NCBI GenBank assembly: GCA_030581615.1
Contig: JAKTTT010000011.1
Location: forward strand, 62,001-126,000
Direction of reading: 5' to 3'
Origin: Alloascoidea africana
Lineage: Eukaryota; Ascomycota; Alloascoideomycetes; Alloascoideales; Alloascoideaceae
DNA: 64,000 bases
The position numbers and the translations under genes were made by a program. The notes beneath the pieces were generated by a model that did not search any database, was not told the origin of the DNA, and saw only the letters and a program-made list of their open reading frames with translations. Positions 1 to 9,851 of the stretch are shown here, one piece after another. Numbering within the stretch: position 1 is the stretch's first letter; the number at the start of each line of letters is the position of its first letter.

Positions 1-305
1 TGTCTTTCAATAGCAGTTAGTTAACAAGATTCAAATTCTTTTAGGGTGTGTTTGCTTACCCTTCCAAAGTTTTGCGACATTGCACTTGGTCTTCCTTCAA
101 TCTGGGTGCTGGAAAAAGCTGGTTAATAGGAAGGTGGATTTCGTAAAAGCATAACCACGCAAACGCTGTCACGCCTATGCTTGGGCATCGCGCATCGAAC
201 CGTCGCCATCAACAACACCACAATCAACTTTGTACCAGCTTGGTTCAATCACTTTTTTGCTCAAGGGACCGGCTCCGTTTTAAAAGGAAACAACTAGACC
301 GAAAA
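1..305. other. NCB2 upstream region, no gene seen
   Basis: This left edge is AT-rich sequence leading into NCB2. An ATG at 177 opens a short frame, but it is not in a frame that joins the conserved NCB2 protein, so I do not treat it as the start. I see no RNA gene or convincing TATA box here. Confidence 0.5.
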
Positions 306-859
306 ATGGCTGATTTTGGCGCAAGTGGCAATGCTTCAGATGATTTATCTCTTCCAAAAGGTATGTTAACGATATTATTGATATTAAAGCAATTCGAGTT
401 TGTAGTATCAAAAGTGCTAACGCTGTTAAATTAGCAACTGTTCAAAAGATAATCAGTGAAATCATTCCTTCTGACTTTATCTTTTCGAAAGAGGCAAGAG
501 AAGTGCTGATCAAATGTTGTGTCGAATTTATAATGATCGTGGCGACTGAATCGAACGACATTGCAGAGAAAAATTCGAAGAAAACAATAGGGACAGAACA
601 TGTGATGAAAGCTCTTGAGGACCTTGGGTTCCAAGAGTATCTGGAACCAATTCAAGAGGTTCTAGAGGAACACCGACGAGTCGCACAGAAAGGCCGTGAG
701 AAGAGAGTGAACAAGTTTCAGAATTCGGGATTAACTGAGGAAGAACTGCTACGGAAGCAGGAGGAACTTTTTGGCTTAGCGAGATCTAAACTGACCAGCC
801 AGGGAAACACAACCGCAGCAGCTACATCGTCGTTACCGTCCCAAGAACAAAAGTCTTGA
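306..859 (+). CDS. NCB2: Negative cofactor 2 beta subunit (Dr1/NC2-beta), spliced
   Basis: The product is a histone-fold subunit of NC2, which binds TBP on promoter DNA in the nucleus and blocks TFIIA/TFIIB entry. Exon 1 is 306-360 and exon 2 is 435-859, giving 159 residues. The 74-nt intron begins GTATGT, has a GCTAAC branch site near 416 and ends TTAG. The join gives LPK-A-TVQKII, typical of NC2-beta. Residues about 14-100 form the histone fold (VQKIISEIIP, EFIMIVATESNDIAEK, TIGTEHVMKALEDLGF), followed by a basic helix (HRRVAQKGREKRVNKF) and a low-complexity tail. The S. cerevisiae orthologue YDR397C also has a 5' intron. It converges on RPT3 across a 245-bp gap; the same two genes are close neighbours in S. 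cerevisiae. Identification is firm. Confidence 0.95.
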
Positions 860-1104
860 ATGCGTGTAGCTATCTACTGTATAAGAGAAATGCTATAAAA
901 GTGTATTTTATGTTTTTGACTAAATCGAGACGGGTTAAGACTGACCTGATGGCACCAAATGGTGGTAGAAAGTCCTCGTGCAAAAAGGGAGTTTCTTTAC
1001 TTGTTGTTTTATCATTTCGAATGTTTGTCATTTTACAAATCTACTGGAGGACAATCCTTCAAGCGATCAGGTAAATTAGATAAAAAGAAAGACACAGACA
1101 GGCA

Positions 1105-2367
1105 TTACTTATAGAAATCGAATTTATCCACGTCGCTTCCACTCTTGACTTGAGAACTGTAGGCTTCCTCCAAATCTGATTGTAAAATAACATATCTGTT
1201 TTTCCGAACAGCTCTTAGACCAGCTTCTTGCATAATGGCAGCAATCACCGCTCCAGATAGAGGATCGTTTCTCACAATCAGAGAATCGAGGTCAACTTCG
1301 GGGGCCAAGGACATTTTAGAGGCTATGGTGGAGAAAATCAGTCGGCGTTCTCTTCGATCTCTCAGAGAGGGGAACTCAATCTTTCTGTCTAGACGACCGG
1401 GACGAAGCAATGCTGGATCAAGTGTATCTGCTCTGTTGGTAGCCATGATAACCTTGACATTTGAGGTCTGGTCAAAACCATCCATCTGGTTCAAAAGTTC
1501 CAGAAGAATACGCTGAACTTCACGATCAGCACCGGTTTGTGCATCGAAACGTTTTGTGGCGATTGCGTCAATTTCATCGATGAAAATAATAGAAGGTGAG
1601 TTCTCCCGTGCAAGCCTGAACACGTCTCTCACCATTCTGGGTCCTTCACCCAAATACTTTTGGACAAACTCAGATCCGACAACACGGATAAACGAAGCAG
1701 TGGAGCTATTGGCAACTGCTTTCACCAGCATAGTTTTCCCTGTACCTGGAGGTCCATATAGAAGAACTCCTCTAGGCGGGTCAATTCCAATTTGCTTGTA
1801 CAAGTCTGCCTGGACCAAGGGTAGCTCCACAGCCTCTCTAATTTCCTGCTTTTGCATATCTAGCCCACCAACATCAGCATAAGTAACGTCGGGCTTCTCA
1901 TCTGCCTGCAATATAGAGATGCTAGAATCGGCTTCTGGGGGTAATATATCGACCAAAGCATTCGAATGGCGATGAAGAGCAACAGATGAGGATGGTTTCA
2001 ACAGTTCGCTGTCCAAAGTAGACAAAATCCTAACAACGTAATTCGATCCTGTTGTAGAAGAGACAATTCCCGTATTCTGGTCTATAGGTTCAAGGAATTG
2101 GCCAATTACTAAGGGTACCGATTGTATTCGCTTCACTTCCTCTTGTGCACGAACCAGCTCCCTCTTCAAGTGACGCTGTTCATCTTTTATATAGTCCTCC
2201 TGTATCTGCAGAAGCTCATATTGTCTCTCCAGTCTTTTTAACCTTGGGTACAAATCTCCAGACGAAGCAGGAGCCAACTGAGAGCGCTGTTTGTCTTTTT
2301 CAGTGGCAGCTTTATTCGCTGATATCACGGGTGGCGTATTGGAAGGGTAGATTCCTAGTTCCTCCAT
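1105..2367 (-). CDS. RPT3: 26S proteasome regulatory ATPase Rpt3
   Basis: This 420-residue protein is one of six AAA+ ATPases of the 19S base that unfold ubiquitinated substrates into the 20S core. Near-identity to yeast Rpt3 (428 residues) is obvious by eye. It has an N-terminal coiled coil (about 40-82), an OB-like segment ([13 protein letters not shown]), Walker A GPPGTGKT at 205-212, Walker B IIFIDEID at 260-267, an arginine-finger region ([11 protein letters not shown]), and a C-terminal hydrophobic-Tyr-X tail (FYK) that docks in the 20S alpha ring. The start is a true ATG giving the family MEELGI N-terminus. No intron is seen. The upstream gap holds heat-shock-element-like repeats rather than an obvious PACE box (see separate entry). 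Confidence 0.98.
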   Translation of the reverse strand: MEELGIYPSNTPPVISANKAATEKDKQRSQLAPASSGDLYPRLKRLERQYELLQIQEDYIKDEQRHLKRELVRAQEEVKRIQSVPLVIGQFLEPIDQNTGIVSSTTGSNYVVRILSTLDSELLKPSSSVALHRHSNALVDILPPEADSSISILQADEKPDVTYADVGGLDMQKQEIREAVELPLVQADLYKQIGIDPPRGVLLYGPPGTGKTMLVKAVANSSTASFIRVVGSEFVQKYLGEGPRMVRDVFRLARENSPSIIFIDEIDAIATKRFDAQTGADREVQRILLELLNQMDGFDQTSNVKVIMATNRADTLDPALLRPGRLDRKIEFPSLRDRRERRLIFSTIASKMSLAPEVDLDSLIVRNDPLSGAVIAAIMQEAGLRAVRKNRYVILQSDLEEAYSSQVKSGSDVDKFDFYK

Positions 2368-2463
2368 GTTGCGGTGAATTCGACTTTAATCACTTTAAAC
2401 AAAAAAGAAGCAAATGTAAATGCCAGTAAGGAATTAAAAAAAGAACAAAGACGACCTTTCACA

Positions 2464-2496
2464 GAAGAATTCTAGAATTTCGAGAATTTGTTCTTC
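2464..2496 (-). promoter_or_regulatory. Heat-shock-element-like cluster upstream of RPT3
   Basis: About 100 bp upstream of the RPT3 ATG lie clustered GAA/TTC units, including TTCTAGAA (2470-2477) and TTCGAGAA (2479-2486), flanked by GAAGAA on one side and TTCTTC on the other. The arrangement is nearly palindromic and fits binding by trimeric Hsf1. One unit is out of the 5-bp register by one base. A PACE box (GGTGGCAAA) for Rpn4 is not evident in this gap. The regulatory role is inferred. Confidence 0.5.
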
Positions 2497-2553
2497 TAAG
2501 GATAGAGGAAGAATTTCAGTAGTCTCGAGGGAGGATGCTTGCCAGGCTGTTTT

Positions 2554-2567
2554 GGGTGTACGGGTGT
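2554..2567 (-). promoter_or_regulatory. Rap1-type motif upstream of RPT3
   Basis: Read on the minus strand, the site is ACACCCGTACACCC, which matches the Rap1 consensus ACACCCRYACAYM. It sits about 190 bp upstream of the RPT3 start and close to the NAF1 stop. Binding is inferred from the motif only. Confidence 0.4.
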
Positions 2568-2643
2568 TTTATTGGACATGCTACAAATGTGTGGTAATTT
2601 TTAACTATGGATTTTGAATACTGGGACTCTAAAATTGGTGTTA

Positions 2644-2713
2644 TTAGTAGTTGGCGAATGGATTTTGGTTTTGGTTTGGATTTGAAGGTCGATTTTGAGT
2701 TTGATTTTGATTT

Positions 2714-2749
<36 letters not shown>

Positions 2750-4369
2750 ATTTGCGGAGGCTGACTCCAGTTCTGAGCTGGCGGATTCTGATTTTGATTA
2801 AGATTCTGCGCGTACTGTTGCTGCCAAGTTTGAGGAGGAATCGGTAATGGCATAAAAGGGAATTGTGGCATTTGAAACATCTGAGGTTGATTCATAAACG
2901 TTTGTGATATTTGTGACATTTGTGACAGTTGCGACAGTTGCGACATTTGCGACATTTGCTGCTGCTGCTGCTGTTGTTGTTGTTGTTGTACTTCTAACAT
3001 CTTCTGGTGAATCAAATTTGAAGCCTGGGATGCAGGCATCCAATTATGATTTCCAGAGTTTTGTATGTTCTGATTTCTTGGCTGTCTTTCTGGGTTTTGT
3101 CTATTGTATCCACCATTTCCATGAGAATTCTGTCGTCGAAAGTTTGTATTCATTGTATTTGTATTGGCATTTGTTCTTTTCGGTTTATTATCCATACTAT
3201 CACCTTCTCTCTTTTTCTTATTCTTTTTAGTCTTTCGTTGTGCTTTGCTTGCTCTTTCTTTCTCATCATCTGAGAACTCCTGCTGCTCTTCAGGAATCTC
3301 TTCATCGTATATATTGCTAGCATCACTTCCCTTGATGTTTTTGATCTGGTCGGTGTAGAGAAAGTTGGATTTCGGAACGAGGTAAAAAACTTTAGAACCA
3401 ATCTCACTCTTCAAACGGTCCAGTAGCTCTTGATCTTGAGACTTGACCATATATAAGGGAGCCTGAACTCGGCCAAAGGTTTCAAAGAGCAGTCCCACGG
3501 GTGTTTTGTCTTCGAGGCAGAAAATAGAGCCCTCATTAAGAATTCGAAACTCACCAGAAATCTGAGCCTTGATAACTATGCTTTTATCCACAACAGACAT
3601 TATTTCTCCCACCAGCTCGATAGGTGCCTTGGGATCTATCTGAAAATCACTCGTTAACATAGGGATATTTTCTTCAAGTGTTTCATGTTTAGAAGTTATT
3701 GGGCCGGTAGCGGCAACATCCTCTTCATCTTCCATCTCTTCGTCCTTAGCAGTGATGTTCTTGTTTTTTTCTGCAGGTTCAGATTCAGAATCCGAATCCG
3801 AATCCGAATCGGAACTGGAGTCGGGGTCGGAGTCGCTGCTAGCATCAGATTCAGAATCGGACTTTTTATCATCAGCATCTTGTTTCCCATTTGACCCTTC
3901 ACCTTCACCCTCATACTCATCAGATGAATAGCCAATATTTTCATCAGGATTGTTCAAGGCTTTTTCAATTGCATCTATAAACGTTCCCTTGTTATCTTCA
4001 TTGGCTGTCAGATCTGAAGTCTTCTCTATAGTTACTGATGTGAGTTTCAAACTCCCGGGACTCTGAGTTGTATCTTGTTTGGTCTCAGTAGAATCTGCGG
4101 TTGTTCCATCATCTTTTTCTCCTTGTTTCAATTCTGTAGTGTTTTGGTCATCAATACTTGAGTGCTCGGGTATAGAATCCATCTTTTCATTGTCCTTGTT
4201 CTCTTCTTCATGCAACTCGGGAGTCTTGTTCTCTTCTAAAGCACCATGGACACGGTTAGACAAACGATAATTGTGGCTCAAGAAAACAAAAAGAAAAAAG
4301 CATGCCTTTCTCAGTTAAACTTTCAGACAGTTGTGCCGTTTTTTGCTCGTCTACTATTTGTTCATCCAT
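2644..4369 (-). CDS. NAF1: H/ACA RNP assembly factor Naf1, probably with a GC-AG intron
   Basis: Naf1 shepherds Cbf5 during nuclear assembly of H/ACA snoRNPs and is later replaced by Gar1. The Gar1-like beta-barrel is clear at about residues 225-325 (IELVGEIMSVVDKSIVIKA, PVGLLFETFGRVQAPLYMV). It is preceded by a long acidic Ser/Asp/Glu stretch and followed by a basic patch and Q/N-rich repeats ending in NQNQ dipeptides. The main frame has no ATG near its 5' end. The best model is exon 1 at 4306-4369, which begins MDEQIVDEQK, a 70-nt intron 4236-4305 starting GCATGC with a TCTAACC branch site and a TTTAG acceptor, then exon 2 at 2644-4235; total 551 residues. The frame is kept across the join (LTEK-E-ENKTPEL). 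The alternative is a start at the in-frame ATG at 4182 without splicing. The family call is firm; the 5' model is moderate. Confidence 0.85.
4236..4305 (-). other. NAF1: Probable GC-AG intron of NAF1
   Basis: The interval starts AAAG|GCATGC, carries TCTAACC about 20 nt before the acceptor, has a T-rich centre and ends GCTTTAG. Removing it joins an ATG-led acidic exon in frame to the rest of NAF1. The donor has GC in place of GT. Its 70-nt length matches the other introns in the window. Confidence 0.6.
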
Positions 4370-4836
4370 TTTAACAACAACTGTGGTTCCACAAAAAAAT
4401 CTATTCTGTCCAACTACACTTTAATAGAGCGAGCTCATCACCAAAACCAATTTTTTTTTCATCCTCCATAAAGCTTGTCGAACACACCCATACACCCATT
4501 TACATGTTCAAAACTTTGGTATTTAAAAGCAAATTTGAAATGAGTATAGAGAGCCATTATCCATTAGATTAAAAAAGGTGATACGGAAGTTGAAAAAAGA
4601 AACATTGAGAATATTCCAACACTAAAGTACAAATAAAAACAAAAGCGCACTGATATAGAAAATAAAAAGAAATATGAAGAAAAGCATAAACTGTGCCACT
4701 GAACAGTATCATACAGAGGAAACAAGAGTGGCAGAACCAAATACAAAATAATATAAAAAAACACATCCAAGCACGATTAAAATCAAAAAAAAGGCATCAG
4801 CAAAAGAAGAGATATAGTGATAAAAATGCATCATCA
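4370..4836. other. NAF1 promoter and RhoGAP 3' region
   Basis: This is AT-rich intergenic DNA between two minus-strand genes. A Rap1-type sequence ACACCCATACACCC lies at 4484-4497, about 115 bp upstream of the NAF1 ATG. The left half is A-rich on the plus strand and probably contains the RhoGAP 3' end. I see no gene. Confidence 0.5.
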
Positions 4837-7800
4837 TCATCCAAATATGGCATCGTTATTCTCTATCATCAAATTTATAGCAATACTCTTCCCCGGCAGA
4901 TCAACGATATCCATATTTTTCTCTAAATCCCAAGCAAGAGTAGGTGAAAATATTATTGACAATGTCCTATTGGTCATTCTGTTGAGTTTGCTTTGTTCTG
5001 CTATTCTGCTAAGATGGTGTATTATTAAACTTAGACAATACTGATGTGCAATTGGTAAACTTCGAGTTATACGACGTAGTTCTTCAAGTTGCGATGCTTT
5101 TATTGCATCCAAATGCTGTTGATGTAATACTGAATCTTCATTTCCTGATTTGATTAAATTCAAATTTTGACCCATTTTCCCAACAGTTAAAAAATCGTCA
5201 TAGTAATCAAATGATATAAGGGGTTCCGGAAGCCTTCTCAAATACTCTTTAAGCGCACCTGTAACTGAATTGATATCAACGCGTGAAAACAACTCTTGAA
5301 GTTCTTTACAATCCTTCTCTTCTGCAGTTTCTTCTGGAGATCTATAGGTTGCATCGTCATAAATATCTAGGTTATCAAAACAGGATAAGATTTCGTTAAC
5401 CTCCAGTTTCCTACCTGATTTTCGATAAATTCCTTCTTCTTCACAACCACGCATTTCGACTTCTTTTAGGCATCGAGAAACAATGTATGGCACGAGTCGT
5501 CGTTCGTATTCAACTCTTTTCGTCAAAGGGGTGCCAATCAACGGAGTTCTTTCCCGTTTCGTGCTGAACGCATGCATAGCACTGGAAATTGGACCACCAC
5601 CAAAGCGACTATTTGACTTGAGGGTTGGTGTAGTCATATCATCCTCGTTCTTAAAAGTTCTAGGAGAGTTGTTGAAGCACGTCTCTTCATTCTGATGATG
5701 TTGCAAGTAAAAAGAAGTTGATTTTCCATGGGTTTTCGAATGAGGAGAATTGAATCCGATATTGGTTTTAAGAAAATAGGTTGAAATTACTCTTTTTATC
5801 TTTTTACCATTTTTCCCCTTTTCCTTTGTCTTGTGAAGATGTGGATGATGGTCAACTTGAGGAGTAAATGTAGAATAGGAGGGATTTATATGATTGCCAT
5901 CTTCTTCGCCAAAATTCGTACGATAGTCAAACAACGATTTTGACGTTTTCATCGATGCATAAACATATTTCGCCCCATTGGCCAGGTCAGTGTCGATTGG
6001 AAGAGGAGCGTTATGCCTACTGATAGATGACTGTCTTTTAAACTTGCCGCCTTTGAAAAATGAAAGAGATCTGGAGCTTTCATTTGTGCTTGTCACTGAA
6101 AGATCCGAAACGTATGGATTTTGTAACTGGCCTGGCCCCATCTCTGTTGAGTTGTTGGAAACTCGGGTGTCTTTTGAAGAAATGCTACAGTCGTCAACAT
6201 TTGCACAAGTGGTGTTGTTGCCTCCTTCTAGGTCACTATATTTTGTACTGGGTATCGACCCCTGTGTATCGAATTTACGTTCGTCGGCTTGCAGCTGGGA
6301 CTGCACTTTTGCAATGTTTTCAAAACAATATGAATGCCTGTTTGATCGTTTCGAAACAGAGCTGTTACTTGCAAAGGGGAATAAGGAGTCGCGACGTCTT
6401 TCTTTCTTTTGAGGAGAACTGGTTTTGCTCATTGCAGAGGAGGAGGAAACGGGTTTTGTGCTACTGGAGATGTGAGTTATTCCCATAAGTGAAGCCAAGG
6501 AAGCGATTGACCCGCGCTTTTTGTGGTTTGGCTTATTGAAATTGCTCGCTGGTGATTCTTTGGTTCTGGATCTGATATAGTTCTGTGAAGAGGATCTACT
6601 GCCATTGGTGTTATTGGAATAAACAGAGCTGCTTCCAGTCATCATAGGACGAACCGGGGGCATTAAATCTTTCTGGAAAACCAAGCTTACAGAAGAATCA
6701 TTCATATACTTGTTGATGATTGAGCATTCTGTGTAGTGGCTTGCCTGACTTCCTGACTTGTTCATCTCGGCAGCGGCTGTCAAATAGGGAGCGTTGGGAG
6801 GACTAGTATTGACCGCGTTGTTATCTCTTGGAGATGGAGTAGCCGCAGTATTCGGCTCCACATTAGCACTAATTCCGGAGCAAGCTGAACCCCTTCGCGG
6901 CTGGTGAGGAGTCTGGTCATTGTGATCTTCGACATTCACTACTTGTCTTGGGCTATCGTCGTCAGCATCAGCGGACAGAACCGAGGAAGACTCGGCGTTT
7001 GAGGAATCGATACGCAAATGGCCGACTCTTCCATTCGGATTGCCCCAAGTGAAAGTTGTATTGGCGCCAGGGGTCCATTCGAATCTGCTAGTCTGGACGG
7101 GTGGGCCGATTTCATCGGCGTGTTTGGGATTGTTCGAGTTGGCATCTGCATTCCCACTTGGAGGCAGGTTGAAGACCTTCTCATCATTGCACTGGTTCTC
7201 TTTACAAGAAGGGACGGGGTGGTAAGAAGCAGCATTCGTACAAGGCGTTTTGGACTGTATGCCTTCTTCATTCAAAGAACGTCCTTCTGAAGAATTGTTG
7301 GTAACTGTGTGCACGCTTACAGGAGTGACCTCTGAGTTGCCTACGCTAAACACGCTAGGAGAGACTCTAGAAGCTATGGACTCAGCCTTGTCCTCATGTT
7401 TGTCTCTATCGTCGTCCGGATAAATAGAGGAGGACTGTCTCCTGATATTGGCCGAGCGGGCACTGGTCGCCTGAGTGTGGATCCCGTCTCGATTTGAGTT
7501 CCCAGCTTGCAAGAGCGAAACAGAAACATCAGTAGGTTTGGTATGCGGGATGGGACCTGGACCTGAACCTGAACCTGAACCTGGAGCAGCAGCAGCAGCA
7601 GGAGCAAAAGTAGGAGCAGGACATATCACCAGCGGGCTCCGGTGTTGGCTCTGCCGGTTTTTCGTATCTGCTGATGGTCGATGGTCCCGGTCAAAAACAA
7701 GTCCTAGAAAGCTGCCCTTGCGTTTATGGGCTTTCATACCGCTGTGTCTTGACGGCTGCTGGGATGAGCCTTTTCGGTGGTGGACTGGCGAGGCGGGCAC

Positions 7801-8370
7801 CGGGGCATGGGTGACAATAGTGGACCTATGATGAACCCGGAAAGAGCTGGGAGCTGGGCTTTGGTTCTGCAGAGCCGGGCTGGTCGACTCTTGTATAACG
7901 CTTGAGTTCGGGCTATAGTACTGTCTCTGCTGCTCGCTGGTGTAGGGGACTGCGGCCGAGAAGGGAGTAGAGGGCGTAGGGGGCGCCTGGCGGTGCTGGT
8001 CCAGTGGTATCATCGACACAGAGGCCGAGCGAGAGAACCTGGACGTGAGGTTTTTGAAGAAGGAATGTTTTCTGATCGGCGTCCCGGGAGAAGGAACATG
8101 GCTCGAGTACGTGTTACTGTTCGTGTTACTGTGGAGAAGATGGTCATGGAGGTGAGAGCTGGCTTCCTGGTATGATACTGCGGAAACAGAGAGGTTGGAG
8201 CCCGCTCTATCGGCCTGGGGCTTTATTCGCGAGCTTGCTCTTGATCTGGTTTTGGTCCTTGCCGTTCTGGCGGGAGCATTGTTCGCGGAGACGGCGAGGT
8301 CGCCGGCGAGCGCTGGGCTGGCGAGCACTGGGCTGGCGGCGTGCGTGGAGACGAGCTGGGTCGAGGACAT
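4837..8370 (-). CDS. Large RhoGAP-domain protein
   Basis: This 1177-residue protein should stimulate GTP hydrolysis by a Rho/Cdc42-type GTPase in cell polarity or wall signalling. The catalytic domain is at the extreme C-terminus, about residues 938-1165. It shows GIYRKSG with the putative arginine finger, VTGALKEYLRRLPEPLIS, and NRMTNRTLSIIFSPTL. The rest is low-complexity Ser/Asn/Pro-rich sequence with basic patches (HKKRGS, KKERRRDSLF) and no LIM, PH or PX domain that I can recognise. The catalytic domain resembles the Rga1/Rga2 and Bem2 type, but the missing LIM domains prevent assignment to RGA1/2. The start is ATG. The 5' part is GC-richer than the 3' part and continues into a GC-rich upstream island. 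Confidence 0.9.
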   Translation of the reverse strand: MSSTQLVSTHAASPVLASPALAGDLAVSANNAPARTARTKTRSRASSRIKPQADRAGSNLSVSAVSYQEASSHLHDHLLHSNTNSNTYSSHVPSPGTPIRKHSFFKNLTSRFSRSASVSMIPLDQHRQAPPTPSTPFSAAVPYTSEQQRQYYSPNSSVIQESTSPALQNQSPAPSSFRVHHRSTIVTHAPVPASPVHHRKGSSQQPSRHSGMKAHKRKGSFLGLVFDRDHRPSADTKNRQSQHRSPLVICPAPTFAPAAAAAPGSGSGSGPGPIPHTKPTDVSVSLLQAGNSNRDGIHTQATSARSANIRRQSSSIYPDDDRDKHEDKAESIASRVSPSVFSVGNSEVTPVSVHTVTNNSSEGRSLNEEGIQSKTPCTNAASYHPVPSCKENQCNDEKVFNLPPSGNADANSNNPKHADEIGPPVQTSRFEWTPGANTTFTWGNPNGRVGHLRIDSSNAESSSVLSADADDDSPRQVVNVEDHNDQTPHQPRRGSACSGISANVEPNTAATPSPRDNNAVNTSPPNAPYLTAAAEMNKSGSQASHYTECSIINKYMNDSSVSLVFQKDLMPPVRPMMTGSSSVYSNNTNGSRSSSQNYIRSRTKESPASNFNKPNHKKRGSIASLASLMGITHISSSTKPVSSSSAMSKTSSPQKKERRRDSLFPFASNSSVSKRSNRHSYCFENIAKVQSQLQADERKFDTQGSIPSTKYSDLEGGNNTTCANVDDCSISSKDTRVSNNSTEMGPGQLQNPYVSDLSVTSTNESSRSLSFFKGGKFKRQSSISRHNAPLPIDTDLANGAKYVYASMKTSKSLFDYRTNFGEEDGNHINPSYSTFTPQVDHHPHLHKTKEKGKNGKKIKRVISTYFLKTNIGFNSPHSKTHGKSTSFYLQHHQNEETCFNNSPRTFKNEDDMTTPTLKSNSRFGGGPISSAMHAFSTKRERTPLIGTPLTKRVEYERRLVPYIVSRCLKEVEMRGCEEEGIYRKSGRKLEVNEILSCFDNLDIYDDATYRSPEETAEEKDCKELQELFSRVDINSVTGALKEYLRRLPEPLISFDYYDDFLTVGKMGQNLNLIKSGNEDSVLHQQHLDAIKASQLEELRRITRSLPIAHQYCLSLIIHHLSRIAEQSKLNRMTNRTLSIIFSPTLAWDLEKNMDIVDLPGKSIAINLMIENNDAIFG

Positions 8371-9141
8371 GGTCGCTTCCAGGGGCTGCCACTAGCGAGT
8401 CTGGTGCTTCTGGGGTGATGGAAGAGAGAGAAGAGAAGAAGAAGGCTCGATGGCAGCCCTCCGGCGCTAGCTCCCGTCCCCAATTTTAAAGAGACGATGA
8501 TCGCTTCGCGCGCACGCCTGATCTGTGCCTGGCGCCCACGGTTGCATGTCCTTCCATCATAATATAATACCAGGAGGCCCCCAGGCCCCGAACGAGAGCG
8601 GCTTGGGGTCTGGAGCCCGTCCGCGATGTTGGGGCTCCCTGCCCTGGGACTCCCTGCCCCTGGCGCTTGGCTGCTCTGCCGACTTGTCGCTGCCGACTCG
8701 TCACTGCCGGCTTTTATGGAGCCCTTCCACTTTTCACAGAGTTGGGCAGAGTTTGAAACCTCTGGAAAACAGACCGGCACGGGCCAAATAGGGGTTAGGA
8801 TGCCCTGCAAGTAACCGATTCAGGGATGCTTAATTCTGCGATATATTGAACAGGAACTTAAAGATAACCTAAACTTCTTTTTTCCTTCTCCCTTCCCCTT
8901 TGCATATTCTTACTCCCTAAACATATTTTATTAACGTGCCGAAAAAGTTGATAACAAAAGTCCCCAAAATTGTCTTTTATTACTTCATTCACTTCTCTAA
9001 CCTTAAAAAACCCAAAAAAAATGCTATGTTCTGCTACATTGCGTCTCACAAAAAGCTGAAGATGAGATATCTACAGTACTAATATACCTTGCCCAAACCA
9101 ACCACAAGTAGAAAAGAAAAGCTGTCAGGTCCGGAAGCACG
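8371..9141. other. GC-rich RhoGAP upstream region and CIA2 3' region
   Basis: From 8371 to about 8810 the sequence is strongly GC-rich with runs such as CTGCCCTGGGACTCCC. It carries several overlapping open frames on both strands without family features, which I attribute to composition. From about 8820 to 9141 it turns AT-rich. No gene is recognised; the GC-rich part probably holds the RhoGAP promoter and leader. Confidence 0.45.
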
Positions 9142-9851
9142 TTATAAACAGCCTGCGAGCATGTTTGATATCACTCCAAGTAATTGGTCGTTTTCACAGG
9201 CTGCGCAAACCCGTTCCTTATCGTTCAGCTGTTTATTAACTTGGTGTTCGCTCTCATGACTGCCCTCCTTCACCGTTATCTCAATTCGATACCATCCAGG
9301 TATACTCCGCTCGAGTCTGACTCGAATTCCCAGTCCGATAAGAGTGGCTAGAGAGCAATGTGTGATTGTTGGAGTAATCTTGATCTTTATCCGCCCAATT
9401 CCACCTCGATATTCTGGATGTTGGACCTTTATGTCTGCCAGGTTCACAACAGCAAGCTGTCCCAGAGTCAGGGGATGCTCAGGATCGGAAATTGGGGCAA
9501 TAAGGTCTAGATAGCTCTATGTTAATGGCTTTCTTTAGTACCGCCCAAATAGCTACTAAACTTACCGTAGATCTCCTGAGGATCAATCAGCTCTTCCACC
9601 TCCTCCTCATCATCATCTTCCCCATCGCTGCCATTTGCAGACGCCAGGCTGGGAACAGATTCAGAATCATTATCTGATTCGACCTTCTCCTGATGATTAA
9701 TGTGCTCCAGCACACTTGGCTGGAAAAGAGATAGAGACATTAGGTTGTCGAGTGTTTTGTACTCTCCTCTGCTCTTCTCCGTCTCTGCATACCGCGATGG
9801 TAAAGCTGACACATCTAGAATCGTTGGATTTGCATTTATTGGTTCCGCCAT
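9142..9851 (-). CDS. CIA2: Cytosolic Fe-S targeting factor Cia2 (MIP18 family), spliced
   Basis: Cia2 is a subunit of the CIA targeting complex (with Cia1 and Met18) that inserts Fe-S clusters into cytosolic and nuclear apoproteins. Exon 1 is 9566-9851, exon 2 is 9142-9506, and the 59-nt intron begins GTAAGT with GGTACTAAAG as a likely branch region and ends CTATCTAG. The spliced join restores the conserved PQEIY-D-LIAPISDPEHPLTLGQL. The protein is 216 residues (S. cerevisiae 231). The N-terminal half is acidic; the MIP18 domain covers about 93-212. The family's reactive cysteine is present in ITHCSLATLIGLGIRV (C146), as are NKQLNDKERV and ACEN. Splicing and family are firm because both exons match the yeast protein. 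Confidence 0.95.

Noticed and set aside
8223-8810. Long minus-strand frame over the RhoGAP start
   Set aside because: It overlaps the RhoGAP coding sequence in another frame, starts without a clear ATG, and is low complexity from GC-rich DNA.
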